A stretch of 64,000 nt of DNA, from assembly GCA_963682025.1 (NCBI GenBank), contig OY821519.1, positions 1,569,501-1,633,500 of the forward strand, in the 5' to 3' direction. Source of the stretch: Cordilura impudica. Lineage: Eukaryota > Arthropoda > Insecta > Diptera > Scathophagidae. The notes beneath the pieces are model-generated. The model did not search any database and was not told where the DNA came from. It was given only the letters and a program-made list of their open reading frames with translations. The position numbers and the translations under genes are program-made. Shown piece by piece: positions 1 through 11,575 of this stretch (position 1 is the stretch's first letter; each line of letters starts with the position of its first letter).

Positions 1-123
1 TTCAAATTTGGTTTATGTTTATTTTCTATATCCAATTAGTTGGACCGAAGAGATAGGGTCTTTAAACCATGGTATAGAGTATTGTATAGTCGTTCTAGAC
101 CGACTATAATTTCTTACTTGTTT
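1..123 (-). repeat. Palindrome-ended dispersed repeat, copy 1 (cut by window edge)
   Basis: End portion of the recurring ~0.75 kb repeat, reverse orientation. It carries GGTATAGAGTATTG followed by GTCGTTCTAGACCGAC, a one-mismatch form of the terminal palindrome, then ATAATTTCTTACTTGTT. Confidence 0.8.
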
Positions 124-794
124 TTATATATTTTTTTGTGTGAAAAGTCGAATAATTTCATCATCAATTTAGTTGCATAATTTATTTATTTGAAAATACT
201 CTTATTTTTAGCAATACATAAATTTTATATATATTGTGATCTCCCAAGAAACCAGGATGGGTAAAGGCTCATATTGCGTTCCCTATGCGGACATATGTTT
301 CCTCTTTTTTTTTTGGCAGTAAGTACAACCATATGAATATTTGCTATATTAACTCTTTTATTTTTCTTTATTACAACGTTCCATGTGCTTTCACTATGCT
401 AGAGAATAAAAAAAAAATTAAAAACGAAAACAAAAATAAAAATAAAAGCAACACGATATGGTTAAGAGCTCATTTGAGATTTTTTAAGTTAATATATGAG
501 TATACATACGAGTGTAGTACACACATAGAGCATACTAGAGAAATAAACATTTGCCCTTAACCACAAAACCAAAAATTTCTCAAAATTTGAGGTTATACGG
601 AAAATGCATTTCTATATTTAAGTTTGTTTGATTATTTGCATGTATCGTTTTTTGCTGTTGCATATCCAAATGACAAACTTTTTCTTGGTTTATCTATTTA
701 CATCTATGCTCTGATTCTCTGCTCTAAACTGGAAAAAAAAAGTTCTGTTTTTTACTGTTGTTTGCATTTTAAACATAAAGACATTCGCTTTAAC
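124..794. other. AT-rich stretch without supported gene
   Basis: Two open frames (285-560, 624-878) have AT-driven composition, no domain and no splice context. I see nothing else here. Confidence 0.5.
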
Positions 795-796
795 TA

Positions 797-902
797 CACT
801 GACAAAAAATTAGTTTACAAAAGTGTCGGAACAAAAGTTTTACTAACTTTTTTTGTTGGCCTTTTAGTGCACTTTTGAAGCAAAAGTATTTGGTTTTCAG
901 TG
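797..902. mobile_element. 106-bp MITE with TA target duplication
   Basis: Imperfect terminal inverted repeats: left CACTGACAAAAAATTAG, right end reading inward CACTGAAAACCAAATA. TA lies directly outside each end (795-796 and 903-904), as expected of Tc1/mariner-type non-autonomous elements. No coding capacity. Confidence 0.6.
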
Positions 903-1249
903 TATATGAAGAATGCAATGTAAATGTTTGTCCGCAAAGAATCGTACCCACAGCCACTGGGACATGGTTTTACTCACTAATGTACTTGTTACAAAAAGAA
1001 ATGTAAAAAATAGTAATTTTTTATCATTTAGATTCTCGAGTACAAACTAAAAGCATTAACTGACTATTGATAATGACTTGCAACATTTTTGTTTTCGTTT
1101 TCGTTTTCATTTTGTTTCACCCAAGGGGTTGTCTGCTTAACTGTTGTTCTGTTAACATAATGATGTTTCAATGTACGACTACCACACGTTATCTATCGTT
1201 TATATCACTTTATTTGTAATACAAAAAAAAAATAAAAACAACAACAAAC

Positions 1250-1985
1250 AAGTAAGAAAATTATAGTCGGTCTAGACCGACTATACGATACCCTATACCA
1301 TGCGTTTAGAAACCCTATCTCTTAGGCCCAACTAACTGGACATTGAAAATAAGCAAAAACCAAATTTGAGTGGGATTTTTATTAATTTTTTTGGCCGCAG
1401 ATATGAAAAAGTTCATATCGGATGCTATATCTATAAAGGGACTAAGTCCAAAAATGGACCGATGCTGATCATGTTTGGTAAAGTCTCTTGTATTTTGCAA
1501 AAATATGTACAAACAAAATTTGAGAAGAATCAGTGCAATATTTTTGTTTTTTAACAGATTTAAGTGAAAATCGGGAAGCAGTTCTATATGGGGTCAAAGG
1601 GATCATTTTTGGACTACTCATTAGTGGATGTAATGAACGCATACAAACCCAATTTGAGTAAGATCTATATGACAATTTGGATCTTATGGCAATTTATGTC
1701 GATTTCATATGGGTAATTTGTATGGGGGCTAGGTCTGAACATGGACCGATTCTCACCAATTTCAATAGCGTTCATCCCATGGCCGATAAAAGCTTATATA
1801 CCAAATTTCATCAAAATACGGACGGACGGACGGACGGACGGACGGACATTGTTAAATCAACTCAGAAAGTGATTCTGATTCGATCGGTATAATTAAAGAT
1901 GGGTCTAGTTCAAATATTTTTGGTTGTTACAAACAGCAGCACAAAGTCATTATACCCAAACCACATAGTGGTATAGGGTATAAAA
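1250..1985 (+). repeat. Palindrome-ended dispersed repeat, copy 2 (reference copy)
   Basis: Best full-length copy. Starts AAGTAAGAAAATTATA, then the perfect palindrome GTCGGTCTAGACCGAC (about 1267-1282), then ATACCCTATACCA (1288-1300). The other end has the reverse complement of the same 13-mer at 1969-1981, so the body has short inverted ends with the palindrome outside one of them. Inside is a (GACG/GGAC)n tract near 1820-1850. Short open frames in it (for example 1677-1892) recur with decay in other copies and are probably not genes. Confidence 0.85.
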
Positions 1986-2005
1986 AGAACGAAAAACAAA
2001 CTTAC

Positions 2006-2162
2006 CAATTGGTGGTCTAAATATACCAGCAGGTAAATAAAATGCTCTATGATTTACTAAATTCTCAGCACATTTCTTAGTCATTGTGTAGGTGTTTGGC
2101 ATTTCTCCTATCAAGCAGGGTCGTAACTGTTCCAAAGTTTTATCATCAAATATACGAAATAT
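2006..2162 (-). CDS. FAR exon 5 (YxxxK active site)
   Basis: 52 codons plus one base, CATTTCAG acceptor, GTAAGT donor. It reads IFRIFDDKTLEQLRPCLIGE, then MPNTYTMTKKCAENLV, then AGIFRPPI. YTMTK fits the catalytic Tyr/Lys pair of extended short-chain dehydrogenases. The next exon (phase 1) would lie left of this point but none was found before the window edge; the left 2 kb is filled by repeats. Confidence 0.9.
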
Positions 2163-2221
2163 CTGAAATGTATCGTTATCAATGAAGGATGATATAATGC
2201 TACAACAAAATAGTTTCTTGC

Positions 2222-2320
2222 CTGCATTATTTTTTCATAACCAATCTCGTTCTCGTATACTTTCTCTTGAATATTTTTCCGATTGCAATTGCAGTACAAT
2301 GTTGAAATATGGACAAACGA
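2222..2320 (-). CDS. FAR exon 4 (followed by a GC-AG intron)
   Basis: 33 codons, phase 0: SFVHISTLYCNCNRKN then IQEKVYENEIGYEKIMQ. It matches the FAR region 'FVHVSTAYxxC...IxEKVY' just after the NVxGT helix. The acceptor is ATAATTTCAG. The donor reads CAG|GCAAGA, so the intron starts with GC rather than GT. The match to the AG|GCAAG context of known GC-AG introns and the in-frame join to exon 5 support it. Confidence 0.87.
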
Positions 2321-2417
2321 CTGAAATTATGAAAATAGTTCATATTATTAATGAATTCAAGCACACAAGTTACAGACGAAAACAATTTTTTAACTAGAAC
2401 GGAAATTATTAAAATAT

Positions 2418-4310
2418 TTTTATTTATTTATTTATTTATTTATTTGATGACCTAGCACAATAAGACAAAAATCTTATAAATTATAGTGCTGGTGAGTAAT
2501 GAGAACATAAATCATATTTAACAATAAAATTAAAAGAATATAAAAATGAAATTTTTAGGTAACAAATGTATAAAGAATTTAATAAAAAACAAAAGGAAAT
2601 GGTTGATAAAGTAAATTTAACAGAGGAATATAAACAGCTCATTTTTAAACTTGTTAGCGTTGCTTATGAGTTGAGTTCGATTACGAAGAAGGTTCCAAAG
2701 ACTAGTGGAGTAAATGAAAAACTGACGTTGTGATAAAAGGCTTTCAAACCTTTTTTGGATTATATTTTTGCCACGAAGAGATCTAGCAAATTGTGTCTTT
2801 CTATAAAGGTAGATCGGTAACACTGATGTAATAATTTTGTGTAAAAAAATAAAGCTTTTAAATTTAAGAAGATCTTCAAAACTCATTTGATTTATCTGAT
2901 ATGAATAAATGGATATAGATTCACCGCGTTCTTTGTTATAGATATATCTAGCAATATATTTATAAGCAACTTTAAGTTTTCTAAAGTCATTACTATCACA
3001 GTTTGCATAAATTTCGCAGCCATATAATAAAACGGGGATGAGATACGTTTTAGCTAAATACATACGTATATTAAAAGGGGAGGACGATTTTACGCCCGAA
3101 AGATTTCGAAGTATTCCATATATGCGTCCTACGACGGAATTGATACGGTTAAACCAAGTTAATTTATTATATATGAATATCACTCCCGGATTTTTCAAAG
3201 AAACCACGAATTCAATAGTTTCGTTGTTTATATAAAGTTGAATATCATCATTTAAAGATATTTTACTTTTTGAGAGAAAAATAAGTTTGCACTTTAAAGG
3301 ATTTATGCATAATCCATTGGCTGAAGCCCTGTTGTATATGTTGACACGAATGAATGTTGTTCAAAGCTGCACTGTTGTAAATTTGAACGTCATCAGCATA
3401 CATTTCAACCTTGCTGTGAGTTACTATTTCTGGTAAGTCATTAATATACAAACAGAATAAAAGAGGTTCTAGTATGGATGAACTCCCTTGTTTACATTAA
3501 GGCCATCTGAATTTTTACCAATCAAACTTGCGATCTCCCAGTGAGATATGAATTGACAAGCTTGCACGATAAGTGAGACAACTAGCACAATTTTTCAAGT
3601 GTTTTGGTTAATATGGAATGCTCCACTGTGTCGTAAGCTTTACTATGTATGATCCAGTAGTATTAAGAATGAAACCATATTGTTATCAAGTTGAGCTCTT
3701 AATTCTTTAATCATGTCTGTTAGCGCTGTAAAACAGTTTCTTCCCTTCACAAATTTAGACTGGAAATCGGACAAAATATTATTCTGACCAAGATAATCAT
3801 TCATTTGTCTGCACATGAGATTTTCCATTACTTTAGATAAAAAGAGGAGAATTGCTATAGGCCGGAAATCATTGTTTTGTTTAGGAAAACGGAGTTTCCA
3901 TCCTTCAGGAAATATGGATTTTATAAGGACAGTGTTGAAGAGATGAGTAAGAAAAATCAAGAGCTTTTGGATTAGGGCTTTTAAAAATAAAGGGTTTATT
4001 TCATCTAAACCAACAGCATTCAATTTTATGGCTAGGATACTTTCAGGAACTTCACCTTGGGTGACACAACGGAAACAAAAAAGATTTTCAATGGGAACAA
4101 TGCATAAAGCATTATAAATGTTGCAAATGGGCGATTGCACATTGTTATTTACAAACTTATCATTTAGATAGTTTACATCAATCGTGCGAATTTCTTTCAA
4201 TTTGGATCGATTGTCAACTGCTGATGAAAGTTTTCTTTTTGAAAATGAGGATTTCGCCAACTGTATTTTTTTTCATCATCTTTCCTAGCAGATCTAAATA
4301 TAAGTTAAAG
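2418..4310 (-). pseudogene. LINE (non-LTR retrotransposon) relic A
   Basis: Reverse transcriptase remnant broken into at least three frames: 3643-4260 (FPEGWKLRFPKQNNDFRPIA, LLDHT), 3263-3451 (MYINDLPEIV, YADDVQIYNS) and 2617-3207 (C-terminal thumb region). The 3' end is followed by a (TAAA)n tail read on the minus strand (about 2418-2444). The endonuclease part is missing, typical 5' truncation. Related to relic B, from the jockey/CR1-like group of APE LINEs, exact clade not determined. It lies in the sense direction within the FAR intron. Confidence 0.85.
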
Positions 4311-4319
4311 TTCTGGTAT

Positions 4320-5090
4320 TTTGTCTGTCTGTCTGTCTGCTATGGGTCGACCCCATTCCCCCATATCCAATTGATCTGAAACTTGGCCCATAGTCTTGTC
4401 GTGACTACAGATTAATTTTGACTTAGTCACGCACAGTCATGCATGGTCATGCACAGTCACGGAGTGATCTAAATGTCATTTACCCTCATCCGACCGATCT
4501 TTAACTTGGTCGATATACTTGCTGTAAAGAAGGATCAACTTCGACATAGTCACGCGCAGTCACGTACAGTCACGGAGTGATTTAAAATCCATTTTCCCTT
4601 ATCTGATCGATCTAAAACTTGGTCGATAGACTTCCTGTGAAAAAAGATTAACTTTCACATAGTCACACACAGTCACGGAGAGATTAAAACCCCACTTCCC
4701 CCTCATCCGATGGATCTGAAACTTTGTCCATACACACAGAAAACATATTCGCCAACTGAATTGATCTAAAGTGGAACAACCATATTTTCGAGTGTATCAA
4801 CAAAAATTTAATAGCATCTGCAAATTTCCTATTATGATAAAATATTTACTGTTAAGGCAATAGAATTGTAGTCACAGTGAACCCAAAAATCGGTTACTAG
4901 CATTATCGCAGTTCGGTTGGCAATAAATTCGGTTGCTAAAAGAATCTGTTTTCTGTGTGTAGACTTGTTTTGGCCAAAGATTGATTTTAAGATAGTCACA
5001 CACAGTTACGGAGATATTAAAAACTCATATGCATAAGGAAAGAAAGAGTTTTAATAAATACTTTGTTTTTATGGGTTAGATTATTTCCAC
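4320..5090 (+). repeat. Degenerate tandem repeat with ~110-bp unit (AGTCACGGAG type)
   Basis: After a (GTCT)n run, about four diverged units each contain CCGATCGATCTGAAACTTGG-like text, ATAGACTTG, and clustered AGTCACGCACAGTCACGGAG motifs. The last unit is split by a MITE at 4733-4959. Single units recur at 20085-20250 and inverted at 23480-23670. Confidence 0.75.
4733..4959. mobile_element. 227-bp MITE with 13-bp perfect TIRs and TA duplication
   Basis: Ends are CACACAGAAAACA and its exact complement TGTTTTCTGTGTG. TA flanks both sides. The empty site can be read from neighbouring units of the host tandem repeat, which have GATAGACTTG uninterrupted where this copy has CATA-element-TAGACTTG. 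Non-coding. Probably a Tc1/mariner-type MITE. Confidence 0.85.
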
Positions 5091-5146
5091 CTTATCTATT
5101 AATATCTATTAATACTTTTATTTCCTGATTGAACCATGGATGTTGA

Positions 5147-5147
<1 letters not shown>

Positions 5148-5181
<34 letters not shown>

Positions 5182-7004
5182 TTTTATTAATGAAAATCCT
5201 AATATAACAAGATTTAAGATCTAATAAAACAACATTAGTCATAACAAATTAATTTTCAATAAGAAGAATGTTTGTAAGTTTAATTTATAATTAAAATTAG
5301 AAGAATAATATAAAATAAAATATAATATAAAATATATAAAAAATTAAATAAAAATGCAAAAATAAAGTGTAAAAATATCCTGCACAGCAGGTAAAAATTA
5401 TATGGAAATTAAAATTAAATTAACTAAAGAAATTAAAATGAAGTATTTTAAAAATCAATTGAGAAAAAGTTTAAAAAGTTCTTTCTTAAATGATGTTTTA
5501 TTTGATATTTTGTGAAGTTGATTATTTAAAGTATGTAACGAGTTCCAAAGACGTATGCCATTTACAAAAAAGTGTCTTTCCGATATTAGTCTATTGTACA
5601 ATATAGGTACAAGACAGTTATTACGGTTAGATCTTGTAAATAGTAATCGCTCGAAAAGGTAAACGGGTTCTTTAGTGAAAATAATTTTATGAACCATAAG
5701 TAAAGTTCTAAATTTAAGATAGTCTTCAAATGAAATGCCATAAATTTTATTTAGAAAAGCGGAGATACTATCATATTTGCGTAAACCATAAACATATCTA
5801 ACTACACTTTTAAAGACGCGTGTAAGTTTACCCATGTCTGCACTATCACAACCTGACAACAATTCACAACCATATAAAAGCGTAGGTAAGATAAACGATT
5901 TTGCAAGAACAAATCTAATTTTCTGCGGTGTGAAGTACTGAGAAGACGAAAGACTACGGAGAATACTATAAACTTTTCCAGAAGCTTTGTTAATTTGATC
6001 ATTCCACGTTAGGGGATTATTAAAAATCATTCCAAGGTTTTTAGCATTCGCAACGTAGGCGATATCCACTACATTAATACTAACTTTCGGAAGACAAGTG
6101 GTATCATATATCTTTTTAAAAATAACAAGGCACTGAGATTTTTTCGGATTTAAGGTAAGACAATTGAACCTAGCCCATTCAAATACGTGGTTCAGTTCAG
6201 TATTCAGGTTCTGTACACAATTTTCCACATCTCGTACGTTACATGATGTGTATAACTGAACGTCGTCAGCGTACATGTGCATTTGGAATGAATTAATTAC
6301 GCGTGGTAGATCATTTATGTAAATAGAAAACAAAAGAGGGCCAAATATAGACCCCTGCGGAATACCCCTACTTAAAGACGCAGAGGTAGACGACTTGTCT
6401 TTAGAGACAACTACTTGCTCTCTGTTCCGAAGGTAAGAGCTAATCAATTTAGAGGAGATTACAGAATAACCAAAAATATGTTTAAGCTTTCTAACAAGAA
6501 TATCATGGTCCACTGAGTCAAAAGCTTTTGAGTGGTCCAATAAAGTCAAAAAAGCAATATTACCACTGTCAACGATATAACGAAGATCTTCCGATACATC
6601 AATTAAAGTAGTGATACACCCCCTTTTCCTGCGAAAACCAGATTGCTTAGATGATAAAAGATTATTATTGGATATATGTTCATTCATTTGTTTGCTCATA
6701 ATTTTTTCGAAAACTTTCGAAAGAAAAGGAAGTACGGAAATTGGCCTGTATTCTTTATTAGATTTCGGCAAGGGAATTACTTTTGCCCATTTCCACAAAT
6801 CAGGGAAAATAGATTTTGTAAAAATAGTGTTAAAAATATGAGTGATATAGGGTAAAACCTGTGGTAAAATAGCTTCAATAAATGTTGGATTCATACCGTC
6901 TAGACCAATTGATTTTGGTTTCCCAAATTTGGCTTTTATGGGAACACATAAATCAAATAAATTTTTTATATTATCCTGAACGAAAATACATGTCTTAGGA
7001 GGCC
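5148..7004 (-). pseudogene. LINE relic B: 5'-truncated reverse transcriptase ORF
   Basis: One open frame from the stop at 5455 up to about 7004 (the first Met is at 6894 but coding text continues upstream, PKSIGLDG). RT motifs in order: KEYRPISVLPFLSKVFE, motif A FLTLLDHSKAFDSVDH, motif B RGIPQGSIFGPLLFSIYIND, motif C YADDVQLYTS, then thumb and a C-terminal region. About 515 residues of RT are uninterrupted, so insertion is fairly recent. An in-frame stop and loss of homology near 7008 mark the 5' truncation. The 3' UTR runs to a (TTA)n tract at 5148-5180 that is the tail. Endonuclease and ORF1 are absent. Confidence 0.9.
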
Positions 7005-7205
7005 TGACTCAAGAACTGATAAAGCTACAGGACAATTTGTTCAGATAACGACCACGCCCACTTTTAAAAAACTTGTAAATCTCAAGTTATTCACCTCAAA
7101 TTGTATATATATATTCCCAATGTATGTGGAAATAATATTACAAAGAACGGGGGGCGGTCATATAACTGTCACGCCCACTTTAATAAAAATATATAATTTT
7201 AATTT
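7005..7205. repeat. GGGCGTG-type repeat fragment
   Basis: Two CACGCCCACTTT motifs (about 7050 and 7170) resemble the 142-bp units inside the Helitron-like element at 25-30 kb, in reverse orientation. Weak and short. Confidence 0.4.
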
Positions 7206-7289
7206 ATTTCAGTCAATGGAATATGACTCACAGACTATGATTAAAATAATTACATATGCATAAATTTATATACAAAAATTTACAAATCT

Positions 7290-7515
7290 TTTGATGTACA
7301 AAACTCTATTAGCCGGTTTTGGGCATTTAATATAAAAAATATTATGGTAACGAAGTATTCTAGGTGGAACATACAATTGAATTTGCGATAACAAATCAGG
7401 ACAGTCGACACCTCCAGTAATTATATCAAACACAAATAATACAGCTTGAAATCTATGTCGATATTCTAATGTTTCGAGACCTAAAAATCCTTTTGATCTA
7501 TATGAGGGTATAGGA
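7290..7515 (-). pseudogene. LINE relic: C-terminal end of a reverse transcriptase
   Basis: Minus-strand translation gives LGLETLEYRHRFQAVLFVFD, then GGVDCPDLLSQIQLYVPPR, then HNIFYIKCPKPANRV. This matches the C-terminal 'LGLxSLExRR...DCPxLLxxI' region common in jockey-like LINEs. No RT core remains beside it. Confidence 0.65.
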
Positions 7516-9250
7516 TGAACAAACTTAATGATGAGTGATGTATGTTCAACAATATGGGCTCAAAACAGCAGTAGCATATTTTACTTTGATCGGACGTAAG
7601 ATGTATATAACAACCTAAACGTACATGGATCAGAAAAGTCATGACCGAAATTGCTCCGGCTTATTGGCGGCATTGCAATGCGACTAAATTTATTTTCTTT
7701 GTTCTTATTTTATAACCGCTTGTCACTTCGTAGTTAAATTTGTAAATTTCTTTCATTTAATAAAACGATTACGATGAATCACAATTCAAAAAAACAAAGC
7801 ACCATTACAAAAATTCAATTTTTCGGAAATGCTTTAGTATCTTTTTTTATATTTTTACAATATAATCAACATTTGACTGAGAAAACTTTTCTCCACTATG
7901 TAACCGATTGACTGAAATCACAGTTTGAAAATAAGCAGTCAAAAAATGTTTGAATACTTGGAATAATAAATTTACATATAAATAAAGTAATGGAATTTCT
8001 GGAAAAATCGTGACACAACATTCCGAGAGCATCACAAAAAAACAAAAAAAAAAAGAATAAACCAAATATGCCATTCATTTTGTTATTTATGACGGAGAGT
8101 TTGTAAAAAAAATAAACTATATGTTAAAATTAGCCGAATTCAAATCTTCATCAGGACCATAACGAATAACACTTTTTGTTTTTCCTTAATATTTCTAATT
8201 TTCCGTAAAACTTTTATATATTTTCTTTCCATAAAAATCTTATTCGGACTATAACAAATATTTACATAAAAAATTTGCCAAATCTATCCAGCCGCTCTCA
8301 CATGTGCGCTTAACAACACACAGAATTTAATTTTTATTTATTTTTAATCTAAATTTAATAAAAAAAAAAACGTTAAAATATTTTAACAGTTTACACTTGA
8401 CACAATTTATGAGAAAAAATATTAATATTTGTTACACGTCATTTTAATAACAAGCAGAATTACTGGTTCTTGTATGATTGTTTCCGTGCTATAGGGAATG
8501 TTTTGTAATACATATAAATAAATCATGACAATCGGACATTTGTGGCCAAATGTAGCACTGTGCAGCAGTGACAATTTAGGATAAAAAATTAAAGACTTTT
8601 AAAAGAAAACAAAACTTCTAACACTTGTTTTTATTTTTATTAGTAATGTACGAGTATTATAATATATTTGAAATGTTTGTTTCATGTACCAGTACATAAA
8701 TACATACATATGTCGAATGACTCAGCGATGTCATAAAACCTATACACATGTCAATCATCATTTCATTTATATCTTTATTGATTTTTGTACGGTAGACACT
8801 CACCAAATCGAACTCTCAATAATTCGAATTAGTTTTATGTTAATTTGAACGATAATAAGAAACAACACGTTGTTGTTTTTCATCACATTTATTAATATTT
8901 TTTTTAGAAATTATGTGTGTGAAATTTGACACGCGTGTACATATGTATTTCGAAAGCACATTATTACAAATATCAAATAAATTAAAAATATCAGAAAAGC
9001 TCAACAAAGTCGTTCAAAGAAATCGTTTAGACCTAGATTTCAATGTAACTAATTCTTCAAGCAGCTATGTATCTCAAATTCAATAGTGATCCATATTAAA
9101 CGCTGTTTCCAACAATGATCAATAGCAATAAATACATCATTGCATACATAATTCGATAGACATCTTTATGCGTGGTTTTTAAAACAACGTCCAAATAGTC
9201 TACATCGACCGGACCAATATTATACGAGAAAGTTAAAACATTTTTTTTTA
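7516..9250. other. AT-rich intronic stretch
   Basis: Part of the 8.7 kb FAR intron. No coding, TIR or tandem structure I can support; the ORFs here are AT-driven. Confidence 0.5.
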
Positions 9251-9610
9251 TGTGTAAACATATATACGCGCAGGGGGGTAAATTTCTATTTCACAATCAC
9301 AAAAACAGCGTAACACAAATCGGTGTGTGACTTAAAATTGTATTGGTGAAAAAATTATGATATAAAATTGTTTTTTTATACCACTCTTTAAAAGCGTCAT
9401 CTATGTATCACTTATATACGTTTATATTGGGATATTTTTAACGCGTCAGAGCAAAGGGTTGTTGAATTAACTGAAACAGTTTTTGCTATAAGTGATACAT
9501 AGATGACGCTTTCTGTTTGATTTTAAAAAATGACATAAAAAAAACTTTAATTACTAGATGTTTACACATCTCCTCCGTGATCGGACTCACAGGATTTTTT
9601 TTTGTAAAGA
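9250..9610. repeat. Dispersed repeat with perfect 26-bp inverted arms
   Basis: Arms at 9391-9416 and 9487-9512 are perfect inverse complements (core GCGTCATCTATGTATCAC) around a 70-bp loop. Text at 9262-9325 and 9512-9610 recurs inverted at 62160-62225 and 60195-60325. The two segments are 1.8 kb apart there, separated by T-rich DNA. Confidence 0.65.
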
Positions 9611-9654
9611 ATATCCTGATAAAGATGAAAATGATTTTCAGATAAAACATATGT

Positions 9655-10260
9655 TTCTGTTTTTGAAAATAGAATATATTTTGATGAAATTTGGTACGTA
9701 AGCTTTTATCGGCCATAGGATGAACGCTATTGAAATTGTTAAAATTCGATTTTCAGACCTAGTCCCCATACAAATGACCACTATGAAATCGACATAAATT
9801 GAATTAAGATCCAAATTATCATAAAGATCTTAGTCAAATTAAGTTTGTGTGTATTTATTATATCCATTAATCAGTAGTCAAAAATAATCCTTATACGACA
9901 ATTTTTAGTCATAGGCCCCATATACAGTTACTTCCCGATCTTCACTTAAATCTATCAAAAAACAAAAATTTTGCACGAATTTTTCTGAAATTTGGTTTGT
10001 ATATATTTTTTCTAAATATAAGTGACTTTACCAAATATGGTCAGGATCGGTCCATTTTTCGACCTAGTCGACATATAAATATAGCACCCGATATGAACTT
10101 TTTCATATCTGCAGCCAAAAAAATTAATAACAATGCCACTCAAATTTGTTTATGCTTATCTTCTATATCCAATTAGTTGGACCGAAGAGATAGGGTCTCT
10201 AACCCATGGTATAGGGTATCGTATGGTCGGTCTAGACCGACTATAATTTTCTTACTTGTT
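9655..10260 (-). repeat. Palindrome-ended dispersed repeat, copy 3
   Basis: Reverse orientation, lacking the distal GACG/ATACCC end. It ends with GGTATAGGGTATCG, then GTCGGTCTAGACCGAC and ATAATTTTCTTACTTGTT. Confidence 0.8.
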
Positions 10261-11021
10261 ATTAAAGAAGTATGGAAAAAAAATAAGTTTCTTTTCTTTT
10301 AACAGGTCAGCAATTCATCCGAACGTCTGCATTTGTGCTGAAGAGATCATAAAATGGAATGAAGTGAGTCTGAAGTCGGATTAGCACATGATACTTGTAA
10401 CGATTGTGAGTTTTCATATAGAAGCGAAGGCAATACTTTTAAGTCGGACCAATTGTTTCTAATCGTTAATAGTTTTATAAAATGGTGTAAAAATAGTGAA
10501 TTATATTACACTAAACATTTGACCAATCTCTTGGGCCTCCGTAACGATATCGTTACGTCAGATTTAAAGAAACTAAAAAAAACAAAAAATATTACTGATT
10601 ATATGTTAAACAAAGACTAATTGCAAATTTAAAATTAATATCTTAAATTTTATCTCTATTGCTATGATTTTTTTATTTTTATTTTAAATTTTAAAAATAC
10701 ATGTGATGTAAATGGACTGCATTTTTATGTATTCTTATCGTGTTTATAAATAATATTAAAATAAAAACAATCAAACCCCGATTTGATGTAGTTTATAAAG
10801 TCAGTTTCAATCTTGTTTTCATTCTTAATTAAAAAAAAATACCAGAAATTAGAAAAATTCAGAAATTCCAATTATCTGGAATTTGCGAGCGTCTACTATA
10901 TTATTATTTAGCAACTTGATGCTGGCTGATAACAATAAAATAAAGTATGTCCCGTCATATGTTCAAAATATTTAACATTGGTATACATTGTTATACATGT
11001 TTTTTTTTTACTCTCTCATAC
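10261..11021. other. AT-rich intron before FAR exon 3
   Basis: No feature seen apart from splice signals at its right edge. Confidence 0.45.
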
Positions 11022-11141
11022 CTTTAGCATTTTCATTTCCATAGCCAAATCCAATATTTTCTTAGTTCCCAAAACATTGATATCAATAGCATCACCAAGT
11101 TTTTCATTAAACTTAACAGAGGCTACAACATTGAAAACAAT
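11022..11141 (-). CDS. FAR exon 3
   Basis: 40 codons, phase 0, with a pyrimidine-rich TTTTTCAG acceptor and a GTATGA donor. Reads IVFNVVASVKFNEKLGDAID then INVLGTKKILDLAMEMKMLK. This is the FAR segment usually seen as 'VFHxAAxVRFDExL...NVxGTxxLLxLA'. It stands alone between two intronic transposon fields and is too short for an ORF scan to report. Confidence 0.88.
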
Positions 11142-11495
11142 CTGAAAAATAAAAAAATAATCAATATAAGAATTCATTCAACTAATTCTTTCATGAAGTA
11201 TACCAAAATCATATCGTCACTTAAAAACAAAAAACACCTCGTAAATTAAAAACTATCATGCTTAGAAAACAACAAAAACAATAATAAAAAATTTTTAGAT
11301 TTTTAATAATGAATTTTAGAGAGCAACATGGATAAATGTTAAGAGATAAAAATGTTAAAAATTAGAAGTACAAAAATTTCGTGTTGAAATTCGGATATAT
11401 GATAGCAAGATTGCAAAATTAAGGGAACCAAATCTTATATTTAGGAGTTTATTTTATACTTTTTGTCACGGTGTAATTACTCTTTTTCTTAACAG

Positions 11496-11575
11496 AGTCA
11501 TTACGTGATGCGGGAAGTTAAGCATGTTCGCTTATGTCTGGTCCATTGGTGACTCTGGAAAATATCCATCAAATG
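11496..11575 (+). repeat. 5S rRNA-like fragment (possible SINE head or pseudogene)
   Basis: Contains GGGAAGTTAAGCATGTTCG and, ~35 bases on, CATTGGTGACTCTGGAAAA. These resemble the 5S box A (GAAGTTAAGC) and box C (ATGGGTGACCGCCTGGGAA) in order and near-normal spacing. The rest of 5S is not recognisable. It may be a 5S-derived SINE head or a decayed pseudogene. Confidence 0.35.

Noticed and set aside
1677..1892. ORF shared with 60809-61054 and 49750-49947
   Set aside because: Similar peptides recur only because they sit in copies of the same dispersed repeat; frames are broken differently in each.
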